From: Mesostigma viride
Lineage: Eukaryota; Streptophyta; Mesostigmatophyceae; Mesostigmatales; Mesostigmataceae
DNA: 32,500 nt
Assembly (NCBI GenBank): GCA_009746045.1
Contig: RPFO01000059.1
Location: 1,599,328 to 1,631,827 of the forward strand
Direction of reading: 5' to 3'
Shown here: positions 9,301-21,300 of the stretch, piece by piece
Layout of the letters: each line of letters opens with the position of its first letter
Position numbering within the stretch: the first letter of the stretch is position 1
Notes under the pieces: model-generated
What the model was told of the DNA's origin: nothing
Databases searched by the model: none
Seen by the model: only the letters and a program-made list of their open reading frames with translations
Position numbers and translations under genes: made by a program

Positions 9301-12300
9301 CCAGCAGGCGAAGCAGGGGCTCCGCCTGTACCAGCCCTCGGTGGTCGACGCGTGACGTATGGCTGACCGCATGCTTGGTTGCCTGGGGCCGGATGGTCCC
9401 CTGCCAGACCCCCCCCCCCCCGGTCCCTTGGCGCCTGTGCTACCTTGCGGATGTACTGCCGCTCTCCCGCCATCAGACCGCCATGGCTGCGCTGGGGGCT
9501 CGTGGCGTTCCAGCAGTACCTGCGCATCAGCGAGGCGTTGGGCCTGCGCGTGGGTGACGTGGCGTTCCCGGGGGACCCCCGCCGGGGGCCGGCGCATGGC
9601 CAGGGGCACTCCTGCTCAGGGACCCCCAGGGAGGCACCCAGCACGTCCTCGTGGAGGACCCCCTCTTGCTGGGCCTCCTACCTGCGCTGTGTCGTGGCAA
9701 GGCCCCGGGGGCCCCGGGGGCGCTGGTCTTTGGGGGGCTCGCGTATGCACAGGCAGGCCACTTGTGGCTCAGCGTCGGGACCCAGCTCCAGCTCACCGGC
9801 ACGTTCACGCTGCACTCCCTGCGGCACGGGGGGGCCACCCACGACGCACTGCGTAACGTCCCTGCGGCGGACATCCAGCGGCGCGGCCGGTGACGCGCGG
9901 CTGACTCGGTGCAGCGCTACGTGGGCTCCACAGGGCCCTACGCCTCGACCTCCCCCCACGCCTCCTGGGACCCGGCGCATTGGCGTGCCCACCTCCGGGT
10001 GCATGTACCAGGACCCTAGCAGCACTCGCTACGGGAGCCTTGGTTGTGACCCTACTTGTGACTAATGCAGCCCGAGGGGCCAGAATGGGGATGTGGAACG
10101 GTCAGCCTAGGAGGTTAGGCTGACGTCCCAATTTTGTGTCATTCAGCTGACAGTCTATACTTAGCGCTGGTGTGTTATTTCACTAAATTGTAATGAACGG
10201 GAGGTGTCTGGTGTGGTACCCGAAACCAAGCACATCGTATACACTGGATGTGCGCACACACATGCATGCACGCATGCATGCACGCATACACGTGTGCAAA
10301 CACACGTGCATACACACACGCATACACACACGCACACATGCACGCACACATGATGTCGCATCCGGCGGCGCGTGTTCGTTCTACGGAAAGTGGAGGAGTG
10401 CGCTGGGATTGAAACTAATGCAGAGGTGGTATGGACGGCAAAGTGCGTTGGGGAACATGGTGGCGACGTATGGGAACGGGGGCCGACCATCGCACGTTTG
10501 TGCTTCGCCAACCATTCCGCGTTCATGGCTTCGCCAACCATCGCACCTTTGCGCTTCCTTTCACCTCTGCCAGCCGTCACGCAAATTGTCAACAAATCGT
10601 CATGCTAGTCATCACGCTAATCATCACGCTAATTGTCACGTTAATCGTCACGCTAATCGTCTCTGACACGTGTTTGGCCCCTGCTTCCCTCTCTGACACG
10701 TGTTTGGCCCCTTCCCTCACCCTCACCGTGCTGTACTCCTCCCCCTCCCCACCCCACCCACCCACCCACCCACCCACCCACCCACCCACCCACCCACCCA
10801 CCCACCCACCCACCCACCCACCCACCCACCCACCCACCCACCCACCCACCCACCCACCCACCCACCCACCCACCCACCCACCCACCCACCCACCCACCCA
10901 CCCACCCACCCACCCACCCACCATGGCAGCTGTCGACTGGGGCTGGCTGGTCGTGCTCTACCTGGGCCTGAACATCACGCGGGCACTGACCATCGGCGTT
11001 CTCTTCCCGCTGCTGGCGCGCTCTGGCTACGGCATGAACTGGAAGGAGGCGCTCATCACCACATGGAGCGGCCTGCGGGGCGCTGTCGCCCTCGCGCTCG
11101 CGCTTGTGGTGGAGGTGAGGGCAGGGCCATGACACTCTTAGGGTGAAGCTCGAGGTAAGGGCAGCGGTGGTTGAGGTAAGGGTACCTGGTGTGGGGGGTG
11201 ACGCAGCTGGGCATGGGGCGGGGAGGTGATCACAGGGCAGTGATGCCTCCGTGTGGACCGCAGGAATCACGGCGCTCCCATGGTGGTGGGGGTGAGAGTA
11301 GCATGCGTTGGTGGGGGCAAGGGCAGAGGTGGTGGAAGCGAGGGCACCTGGTGGGGAAGGTGTGGGCGCTGCCCCCGGACGAGATCGACCTGCGTCAGAG
11401 CTTACCCCTTACTCTTGATAGTCGTACGACGTTGCCTCTTACCTTTCATACCATTACTTAATTAATTAATGAATTAAGAACATACCTCTGAGGGGAGGAT
11501 ATGTAACACATATATCCCTGAGAAGGGGCACATGGTTTTCAATACATTTTAGGCGACAACCTGCAGGTGGTGGGCGTAAACTGCCACTTACTCGGGGTGC
11601 ACAGCTGAGGTGCACCTGCACCACCATGTATTCCAGCATCTATGTAAAGTTGTGGACATGGGGTGGAAGATGATCATGGCTAAGCATGGCTAGGGCATGA
11701 TGGCGTCTCAGCAGAGAGTGGCTCTCTGCATGGGCAAAGCATGGCTGACTCATAGCGGATGCAGTAAGGCTGCCCCATGGTCCAGAGCCCACAACAGATA
11801 GGCTTGGAACACATTTAGAGGCGCCGGTTTGGGAGATTATAAAGGCCTCTCCCGGAGCCTGAGGGGTTTTAGGGGCATACCCAGGGTTAACCCACAGCCC
11901 CGCATTTCATACCCTGCTCACCCCTTACTATCGATACGTCTGAGGAGATGCCGTTGACGATACTACTGGGCATCCCACCTACTGCGCGGGAAGTGGTACC
12001 TTCCACCCAGTCCTTCCCAGCCTAGCCATGGTGGTGGAGGTGAGAGACAGGGATGCAGACCACACCTGCTGCTCACCATCTGTGCAGGCCAGGTTGGGGT
12101 GGTCCTGATATTGTGCAATTCGGCGTTTGCATGCGCCACATGAAAAGGATGGCCCAGGCGATGGCAGCACTTGGAGCAGGAAATGCTTGCGTAGACGTAG
12201 ACAGGTATCAGCTCGCAGCACTTTGTGAAAGATGACTAGTGACCGTCGCCAAAGCTGCAAGTTAAACGGGTATTGTTTGGCTGTACCTCTGCCTGGTTGG

Positions 12301-15300
12301 AGGGAATTATAAAAATGCAACTGAGGGCGCCGGGTGTAGAGCGGAGAGTGTGCAGGGGACTTTTCATGAGGTTAATGCGTCTATAGTTGGGAGGTGGCTA
12401 CTGTTGCTGGTCTACAACAGGTGCAGGGACATGATCGATACACGGCATGGACGTGATAGGCATGGGTATGACGTGATAGGCATGGGTATGACGTGATAGG
12501 CATGGTTATGACGTGATAGGCATGGGTATGACGTGATAGGCATGGGTATGACGTGATAGGCATGGGTATGACGTGATAGGCATGGGTATGACGTGATAGG
12601 CATGGGTATGACGTGATAGGCATGGGTATGATGTGATAGGCATGGGTATGACGTGATAGGCATGGGTATGACGTGATAGGCATGGGTATGACGTGATAGG
12701 CATGGGTATGACGTGATAGGCATGGGTAGGCGTACTTGTATCTTCCCCACCAGGTCCCAACGCCATGGCTGGGAAGGTCTGGCAGGAGCTCTGCCAGGAT
12801 TCTTGTTGGTTTTCTTGCGACGGTCTTGGCACGTTCCCATACTTGGTCTCTCCTCCCTGTTGTTGCGAGCTTGGGCTTCCTGCACGGGTCGCCAGCGTAT
12901 CGGCTGTCGGGCGCCTCAAGTTCCGCAAGTGACCTTTCTTTCTTGTTTGGTTCTACTGTGCTCGGCCGGCTTGGCCGCCACCGCCACCTTGTTATTCCTT
13001 GCCTGGTGCGCTCGTCCCTGTTTCTGGGAAAATACGTGGAATACAAAAACACGTGGAATCGTGGAACGGGACCCCGGCAGCAAGAAGAGGGCTTTGAGCC
13101 CCGGATCCGATCCAGGGTGAGTCCTCGCTGCGAGGTGACGCCCGCGTTGTGCGGACAGTGGCTGCTCGTGGCTGCTAAGCGACAGGAAGAGGAAGTATTC
13201 TGGACAACAATGCCACAAGTGCTGGAAGGTTTTCCTTGGTTCCTGCTGCTGTCTATTTGCAAACATCCCATGTGGTACTGTAGCCACCACCACCACCATC
13301 CATTCCCCACAGTGGATCTGTACTCCGTGGCAATGTCGCGTGGTTTCGTCTGATTTAGCCTCCCATCATGACCTCATCGGCCCTGCCTGCCCCGCATCTC
13401 CGTCCGTCCACTTGATGCACTCGCAGCAAAATGGTTTTCTGCGCCAGGGACTCAAGAGCATGCATATCCCCCCACAGATACAAGCTTGATCCTGGCTCTT
13501 TGGCTCTTTTCTCCTTTGACAGCTGCTCATCAGTGCCCGCTCCATTCCTAGTTCACACACCACGCGGGCAGCCGCCCCTGATCCTGGGACCACCTGCTTC
13601 GCTTCATGCCACCCCAATGTTTACCGCCCAAGCACCACCACAAAAATCTAGCACCATCGCCAACATCTACCGCTGCCGCCAACAAAAGTGCATGGTAGCC
13701 ATACCCGTCGGCACCCACACCTATCCACCTTCCTGGCTTGTCCCAACCATTGCATCCGCCCTCACCTCGTCCTCATCCTGTGCCCACGATGCCACCAGCG
13801 CCCTCGTGTCTGAGCCTCCCTTTTGCTGCTCCCTTCCCTTGCTGCTCCGTTGTGCTGATGCTCCCTTATGCTGGCACCCCGCCTGGCGCCAGATCCTCTT
13901 CTTCACGTGCGGCGTCGGCGTGCTCACCCTCCTCATCAACGGATCCTCTGCGCAGTACCTGCTGGCAGCGCTAGGCATGAACAAGCCATCGGAGGCCAAG
14001 GTAACGGCGGTGGGCAGGGCAAGGTACATTGTTGTAAAATGGATTACTATTTGTTAAATCCTGATACAAGCTGAAGATTTAGATGTTTTAACTGAAGTGA
14101 GCATGAACAAGCCATCGGAGGCCAAGGTAACGGCGGTGGGCATGAACCAAGCGTGGGAGGGCAAGGTAGGGGTGGTGGGCATGAACAAGCCATCGGAGGG
14201 CAATGTAGGGGCGGTGGGCATGAACAAGCCATCGGAGGCCAAGGTAACGGTGGTGGGCATGAACGAAGCGTGGGAGGGCAAGGTACGGGTGGTGGGCATG
14301 AACCAAGCGTGTGAGGGCAAGGTAGGGGTGGTGGGCATGAACGAAGCGTGGGAGGGCAAGGTACGGGTGGTGGGCGTGGACCAAGCGTGTGAGGGCAAGG
14401 TAGGGGTGGTGGGCATGAACAAGCCATCGGAGGGCAAGGTAGGGGTGGTGGGCATGAACCAAGCGTGGGAAGGCAAGGTGGGGACACGTGTGGCGAGGGA
14501 TGGGCTCTTTTTGCAGGGACCAACCATGGTGGGGATCGGGCTGGTGATTTGAGCTGGCATTATGTACGTGATTGATTCGGGGGATGAGGGGAGTAAGGGG
14601 GGCAAGAGGGGGGCCAAAGCCCTTCGTGCTTCTTGTATCTTTTCTTTTCTTCATTCTGTGTTTCAACCGCAGGATGCCTTCAAGCCACTTATGTTAGTAT
14701 GCATGTATCTGCCGCCTCATGCACACGCCATCTTGTACGCGTGTGCCACCGCGTGTGTGCGCCACATTGTGTGTGGGGGGGGATGCTGGCGCCGCTGCCC
14801 CTGCCCCTGCAGGAGCGCATCCTGGAGTACACGGAGGAAGAGATGCGCGTGCGCGCCGTGCAGGCCTTCAAGTCCCTCTCGGCTGACGACACATCGCTGG
14901 GCATGGCGGACTTCAACGTGGTGCAGGTGGTATTTGCCGAGGCAGTGTGACCTAGAACAGTGTACAGATACATGGCCGTATGGTCTGGGATGTTGTACAG
15001 GTGCGGTGCAATGTGACGTACACATATTGCGCAACCAACAACATCGTGCAAGTCGCTATCACCGCCTTTGCGGCGCGTGGTATGGCTGTGCGGCACCCAG
15101 GATGTGCAAGCCTTGTGTCGGGACACGCCAACTCCTGTTCACTCCTCGGTTCTGCCGGCTGAACTGTCTAGGCATCATGCAGCTTGGTGGTGGAGTGGGA
15201 AGCGCTTTGGCGCCGGTGCCCATAACATGTGTATATCTGTTGTCAATACCCATCTGATGCTTGAATGCACATGCAGGTGGTGGATACTCCCTTCTGGTCC

Positions 15301-18300
15301 TCTCCCTAGTGCAACCAGTGTCGCTTATCATCCTCGGTTTCGTGATCATCACATCTTGGTCTTGCTGCAACCCAGTGTCCACTAGTTCCTCGGTTGTCTG
15401 CGTGCACTTGGCCAGCACTGGGTAGACAAGGCCCTGAGCGCCCCAAGGCCATATGGCGGGTCCGAAACGGTTGCCTGCAGATTGTGAGGAGGTGATTGTG
15501 CCTGCTTTTCCGGGCATCGACGTCTGTGTTAGGGGGGAAAAAAGTTGGGGGGAGAAAAATTCGAGACAGTAGGGCCTTTGAGTGAGTGGTCCTGAATCCT
15601 TAGTTGTGTTTCGCCGCTGCTTCCGGAGCGCTCCTCTGCCTGGAAGATGCCAGCTGCCATCCCAACAAGACGGTGGCTCAATGGCAGGTACCACATGGAC
15701 TCTTCTAGCCACCCTGACTTCCCGCAAGTTAACCCCACTTGAACCCCACCGTTGCCCTCCTACCCACCACAAATTGCAAATGGACTATTGCCCTGGGCGC
15801 TGCCCTGTCCTTGGCCATTCCCCCCCCGCATCGCATCGCGCAGAAATATATCACGATCCTTCACCAGAACCCCGGTGAGCAGGACGCGAGCGTACCGGGC
15901 AGCGCGCTGCTGACGATGCGGTCGGTACACGCACTGCAGAGCGGCCACGTGGCCGATGATGCGGAGTTTGCGGCGGACGTGCAGGCGGCGTACCTGCAGA
16001 TGGACCTGATACGGGACCTGCGCGTGCGCTTCCTGCAATGTACGTGGTGGGGGGAGGTTGAAGCGTCCGCTGCGTGCGGTGTACGCAGGGGGGGGAGGGA
16101 GTTGAAACATGCAGCTCCTGCATTGTGCATGCCGGTTAAGGGGATGCAACGCACGCGGCTTGCTGTGCTCTACCAATGTATATTTGTAGTATGTGGTGAA
16201 GGGGTGGCAGCGGTGTCTTCTTGCATTCTATGTGGGAGGGGGAGGGGTTGAAGCGCACTCTCCCTGTAGTTGTACAGCCGCTAGCTTAAACTTTTTATGC
16301 GCCTAGATCTCACTGGCACACATCCTAGCGGAAGGATGTGTTGACAGGTCTTGCACCAGATGTTGCACCAGATGACGCGGACCACCACTCACTTTTGAGT
16401 GCAGGGACAGCAACTTTTTTTTGTATGTGCATGTGCGCGCGCTGACAGCGTGCAGGTTCCATGGCAGGGGAAGGATATGCGCTTGCGGACAATCGGCCAC
16501 TCTGGATGGAACGGACACTCTGGATGGAAAGCTCTCATGCCCTTGATAGTCGTATGTGTGTCGCATGCCTCTGTGTGACCTGAACCACACCGGCATGTGT
16601 CTTATTTGCAAGCACCCGCACCCAATGAGGCAAGTTACAGCCATCGTGTGTGTACCAGCCTGCTCTTGGATTCAACGGCGGGAAGGTTGACCCGCATGTC
16701 ATGCCCTTTGCCGGTCCTTGTTTCTCATCCGGCCATGCATATGTCGACATTAGGCTTTGGTGCGAAAGGGAAAGTTTTTGGGGGAGCAGAAGCCAATGCT
16801 TTTGCTTTTTAGTGCGCCTGCCCCCCTTCTGCCTTGCCCCCCCCCCACACACACACACTCTGGTGTCCTCCAGCGCTCAAGTCGGCCTATTGGGAAATGC
16901 TGGAAGAAGGCTACCTGCCGCAACCGGTGGCCATCGTGCTCACCCGCTCTGTGGACCATGCGCTGGATTGTCAAGACCGCCTGGCGGATTGGGACGCCGT
17001 CCACTACCTGACAGGCGTGCCCTACTGGCTGCACTTCCTGCAGGTGGGCGCTGCGGCAGGGCCCAGTGACGCATGGGTAGGATGGGTAGGACCAAGCAGG
17101 AATAGGAGGGAAGGCCCAAACATGGGACAGGAGACAGGGGACACAGCCCAGGCGGCTTCCAAGAACAATTTTCATTTATAGACGATGCCGGCCGTACTTA
17201 GACCGAGTAGAGGGGTGAGGAACGCCAGGAACTGCAATGAGATGGGACATGCCGCTGCGTTTCCTCTTGCTGTCTTGGGCCCAACCACGGTTTCACGCGT
17301 CGTCAACAGTAGCATTCCTTGCTCCCATCTTGCTCACGCCACCTGGCATACGCGATGTTCCCTCCCTTGCCTTCCTTGCATCCCTGTGTGGGGCCGCGTG
17401 TGTGTGTGCGTGTGTCCGTGTGCTGCCCGCCTGCATTGCCCGTTCGCATGTGCGCGCGCATTTTCTGTGCGCGTGGGACCGCGCACGTCCCTGCAATCTT
17501 CACTGTTTGTTCGCTCTTGTGTCCACACGCGTACCCCTTCGTGTGCGCAACATCGGCGCCCCCCCCCCCCCCCCCCCCCCTCCCCTGCCCCCCCCCGGCC
17601 CCCCAGAAGCACGCCTCTCGCCTATCCCTCCACCGCCTCGTCCAGTCCATCCTCTTCCGCCGCTTGGAGTTGTCCTGCTCGATGGCGGCCGCGTTTGTGG
17701 AGGGACACTTTGTGGCGCGCCGAGAGCTGGAGGAGTTCACAAGTAGGTGGTAGCGCATGGGGCATTGGCGCACTTGTGGGGGAAGTGGCTGCGCGGCGGG
17801 CGGTGGTGGCACAGGTTGCCTCCTGCTACGTCAAAATCAATAGTAGCCAACCAAAGGTTGCCTTGTGTGGGAAGTAGAAGTAGCGGGGCCGGAGGATAGC
17901 AACCTTAATGCCATCAGATACCGATCCCAACCCCCCACATGCGAACCTGCGACGTCCTGGGACCCTGGGGACTCCTTGGGCGTTCTGCTTTTCAGAGCCC
18001 ATCGCCTATAAGGTTCCTGGAGGCCATGAGGGCTGGAAGTTACGGAGTCATGCCGGTCGTCTATATAATGCCACCCAGCAACAGCCTGGGTTCGACTCCC
18101 GTAAAGGATAATCAATTCTTCTTTACTGAATCGCTCGCCTGCCTCCCCCGGCCCTGCCCCATCCACCTTCCCCCGCCTGCCGCCGCACACTATTCTTTTC
18201 CCGCATGACCGTAGGGATGCATGGTGTGGGAAGAGGCGTGAGGGTAGAGGCGTATTGGGACTGGGCAGCTCCGGCCCAAACCCTTTTTTGATATAAACAG

Positions 18301-21300
18301 AAGGGTGTGAATGAAAATGGTGCTGGCTCCTCACTTGCCACCCATATGGTGCTCATGGCGGCCTTGCCTTGCCACGCCCAGAGGGCCAACCGGCGGAGCA
18401 GGCACGCAACATTCTGCAGGAGAGCAGTGCGGAGTGTTTGCTGGCGGACGCGTTCCTTGCGGACATCCGCGGCACCTTCCCGCAGGTGCTGCGCTCCATC
18501 AAGACCAAGCAGGTCACGCACGCCATCCTGTTCCAGGTGCGTGTGGGCGTCGCCCTGTCAAGACATACCACAGCAGGCCAACTGTGCCTCACTGCTCCAG
18601 GTACGCAGCCTGCCTGCTGTACACGAGATGTCAAATGTGAACTTGCCGCTTGCCTGCAGGCTGGCTGCCTCATGCGAGTGCGCTTTCAGGCCGGAGGATT
18701 TTTAGTTTTTTGTTGAATTGATTTAGAGACAGAACATTGGGGCATGTATTGCGTGAGTTTAAGAGCCAGGGGCGCTTGCACTCATGTGGCAGGGACCCAG
18801 CCGACCGTGGTCTGCCGGCTATCCACAGTCATGCCTTCCTGATCCCTACATAACATAGCCGATGACTGCAGCAGCCGCGGTGGCCACCAAGTACTGCTAC
18901 CGGCCACCGTCATCGTGTTCTTAACCACCTGGCTGACTGGTATTTCAGAAACTCTCCTTTTAACAATATGCTGGTACCTGTATTATGTTTGATGGCATCG
19001 AACATACCGGTTCGTCAATAGTGCTGTAGCGACCAAGGCTGATCCGGGGAAACAGGCGATCAAGCCGGAACCTCTACCTGTATCATACTGCCTCAGAATG
19101 GTTACTCACACCTGTTGTCGTGGGACTAGCCATGTGCAGTCAATGGAAACCACCGCCCGGCATGTGCTGGCCTGAAGCCTCTCTTGGTACCTCCGGATTA
19201 GTCAATTTTGCAGCAATTGAACATGCAGGTTGTGTTCTTCCCATCAGATCCGTTAGCAATAGGTTTCTATCCACTAGATCATCCTCCCAGCTCACATCGC
19301 CCTGCTCTGCCTGCCCACCCCCTCTCCCTTGTGCAATGCCCCCGGTTACTTGCTCGCTCGTCACGGCTCTCCCCGCCCCCCCTCCTGCGTCGCGTCAGAG
19401 CAAGAAGTACGTGGAGAAGCTGCGCACGGCGGGGCTGTTGGAGGACCGGGAGATCAGCGGCCTCACGACCATGCTCGATGTAAGTGGCCGGCGCAGCTAG
19501 GTATGTTGGCCCAGGGGGGAGGGATGGGGCCTGGGACATGGATGTAGGAAGGGGCGATGAGCTGGTTGTAACCCGGGAGGAGAGAACGGGGGTTGGGGGG
19601 CGGGGATGCACGGGGATGAGGGGGGCAGGGGTGAGAACAAAATAGCAGATCGTTCAGAGGGGCCGCTAGAGTCCTGTGCAAGGCAAGGCGAGGCACAGCT
19701 CGCGTGTGTGGGGCATGACCTTGCTGTTGGGCATGGATGGTTGGGCCACAGGCAGGTGTCAATAAGTTTTGTAGTGTTTCCGCAACATTTTTAAATGCGG
19801 TGAAGCCAAGAAGCTTTCTTACATGGCATGGAGTACTCCACACAGTTTATTGCTGCTCCAATTTGCTGTTGCCCCCCCGAACCTTCTTCCGTTCATATTA
19901 GCATGGGCCCCGGTAACCAGCCAGCCATGGACCTACGCAGCCAGATGTCCACCTGGCAAACCCGCCACTTAACCACGTACAAAGTACAAACCCATCCACC
20001 AACCCACCCAAGGACCTATCATGCACAAAATTCTACCGCTGGTCATGCTATGTTTACACCTATTTCATATCCTTGGCTAGCTGTACGTTCTGTCCTTGAT
20101 GATGTTCCCTTCCCATCCGGGTCTGTCTGACGTCTTCATCTGCAAGCGAAGCTTGGACGTACCCTCCCAACATAACAAAGCAGTGTGCATGGGCACGCTC
20201 CTGCCGCATGGCTGCCGCGCCCCTGTTGTCCCATGGCGTCACCCTTGCTGCACGCTTTGTTATTTCTAATATTGTTGGTGTTATCATTATTTTATTTAAT
20301 TGTGCATAGGTGCTGAAGCTAAGGTCCATTGCAGTACCTTCCTACCATGAGAAACAAGTTTATTACAATAAGTGTGTGCAGGCTTTAATAGTGGAGCCTA
20401 GCCACACCCTCAAGATCATTGTACAAGTTACTGTCAAGTTAGGCCAGTTCACCATGCTCGGGCCCAGCACATGCCCCCTTGGTCCAATTTTGTCCCCCAA
20501 CAGCAGCGAGGGTGGGTGGGTGGGTGGGTGGGAGCTGCAAAAAGGGCTCCCTACGTTCTCCACACCACGAAGTACGTGTGCACATGGATAACAGAGCACA
20601 TGGCATCAAGGCGCCGCACCCACCTCAAAAGGGCGGGCACGGTAGACAGTAGGCTAGTACCGGTGCGACGCCAGTCCCCTTCTACTCTAGTCCTGTGTCA
20701 CGCAAGCATCTCACGTGTAGGTGACGTACGATAGAGCTTACGCTACAAGCGGCAGATCGGCCCCCTTTTGAGCCCGCCGCAACAAAACTATAAAGTGAGC
20801 AGATAGCTCAGAAATTTCATCACCGTTTGCACGTTCACCATCACGCCCATCGCCTCGCAGGCGGACACCAAGCGTTTGTTCCGCAGTCCCCCCGTGGTGG
20901 ACTACTTGCCGCCCAGCAAGATGCTGCGCCGCCAGCCGCTCGTGCGCAAGCTGCCTACGGAGGACCTGGTCAACCTGGTGGTCTCCACCGCGTGTGGTGT
21001 GTGCTAGTGGCCACATGCGTGGAGGGGGGGGGTGCGCACGCCTGCATGTCTGACATGCATGATGTTGCGTGCAGGTGTGTCCGTGCTGGTGCCCGCATGC
21101 ATGCGTGTGTCGGACATGCGTGTCGTTGCACCTTGGTGGTGTGTGCTGGCAGCAGACAGATGGGGCCATTCCCCAGCGGTGGCTCGTTGATGTTTCGTTG
21201 CAGCTGGGGGCTTTTGGCCGGCAGATGAAGGGTGGGCTTGGGGAGGTTTCAGCAGAACACAAGTGGCTTTGCGGCACCTGAGCTCGCTCCGGAGCTGCCG

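Larger units (their letters stand above)
5340..10245 (+). mobile_element. DIRS-like (tyrosine-recombinase) retrotransposon in intron 6, pol decayed
   Basis: Order of parts: gag-like ORF (5579-6733), RT (from about 7088), RNase H (about 8524-9028), 2A-like motif (9074-9100), tyrosine recombinase (about 9152-10019). RT-RNase H-YR order with no aspartic protease or DDE integrase defines the DIRS class, known from green algae (TOC3 of Chlamydomonas, Kangaroo of Volvox). The limits given are the inner edges of the two CA/CG microsatellites and are approximate. I did not find the inverted or split direct repeats expected at the ends. The pol region has at least four in-frame stops and several frame changes, while the gag ORF is intact. 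Orientation is the same as the host gene. Confidence 0.85.

Noticed and set aside
10589-11270. HPPT-rich (+) and WVGG-rich (-) ORFs
   Set aside because: Translation of the CCCA tract; the + frame is real only from 10930 on as E7.
12381-13310. 309-codon minus-strand ORF
   Set aside because: A third of it is the 20-bp repeat (HTHAYHVIPM) and the rest shows no known motif.
14047-14666. Minus-strand ORFs of 158-192 codons over the intron 8 array
   Set aside because: Produced by the 39-bp, codon-multiple repeat; no independent gene features.
11414-16552. Shared string CTTGATAGTCGTA at about 11414 and 16540
   Set aside because: Thirteen identical bases without extended similarity; not enough to call a dispersed element.
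18089-18099. tRNA/SINE B-box-like string GGTTCGACTCC
   Set aside because: No matching A box, acceptor stem or cloverleaf could be built upstream; treated as chance.
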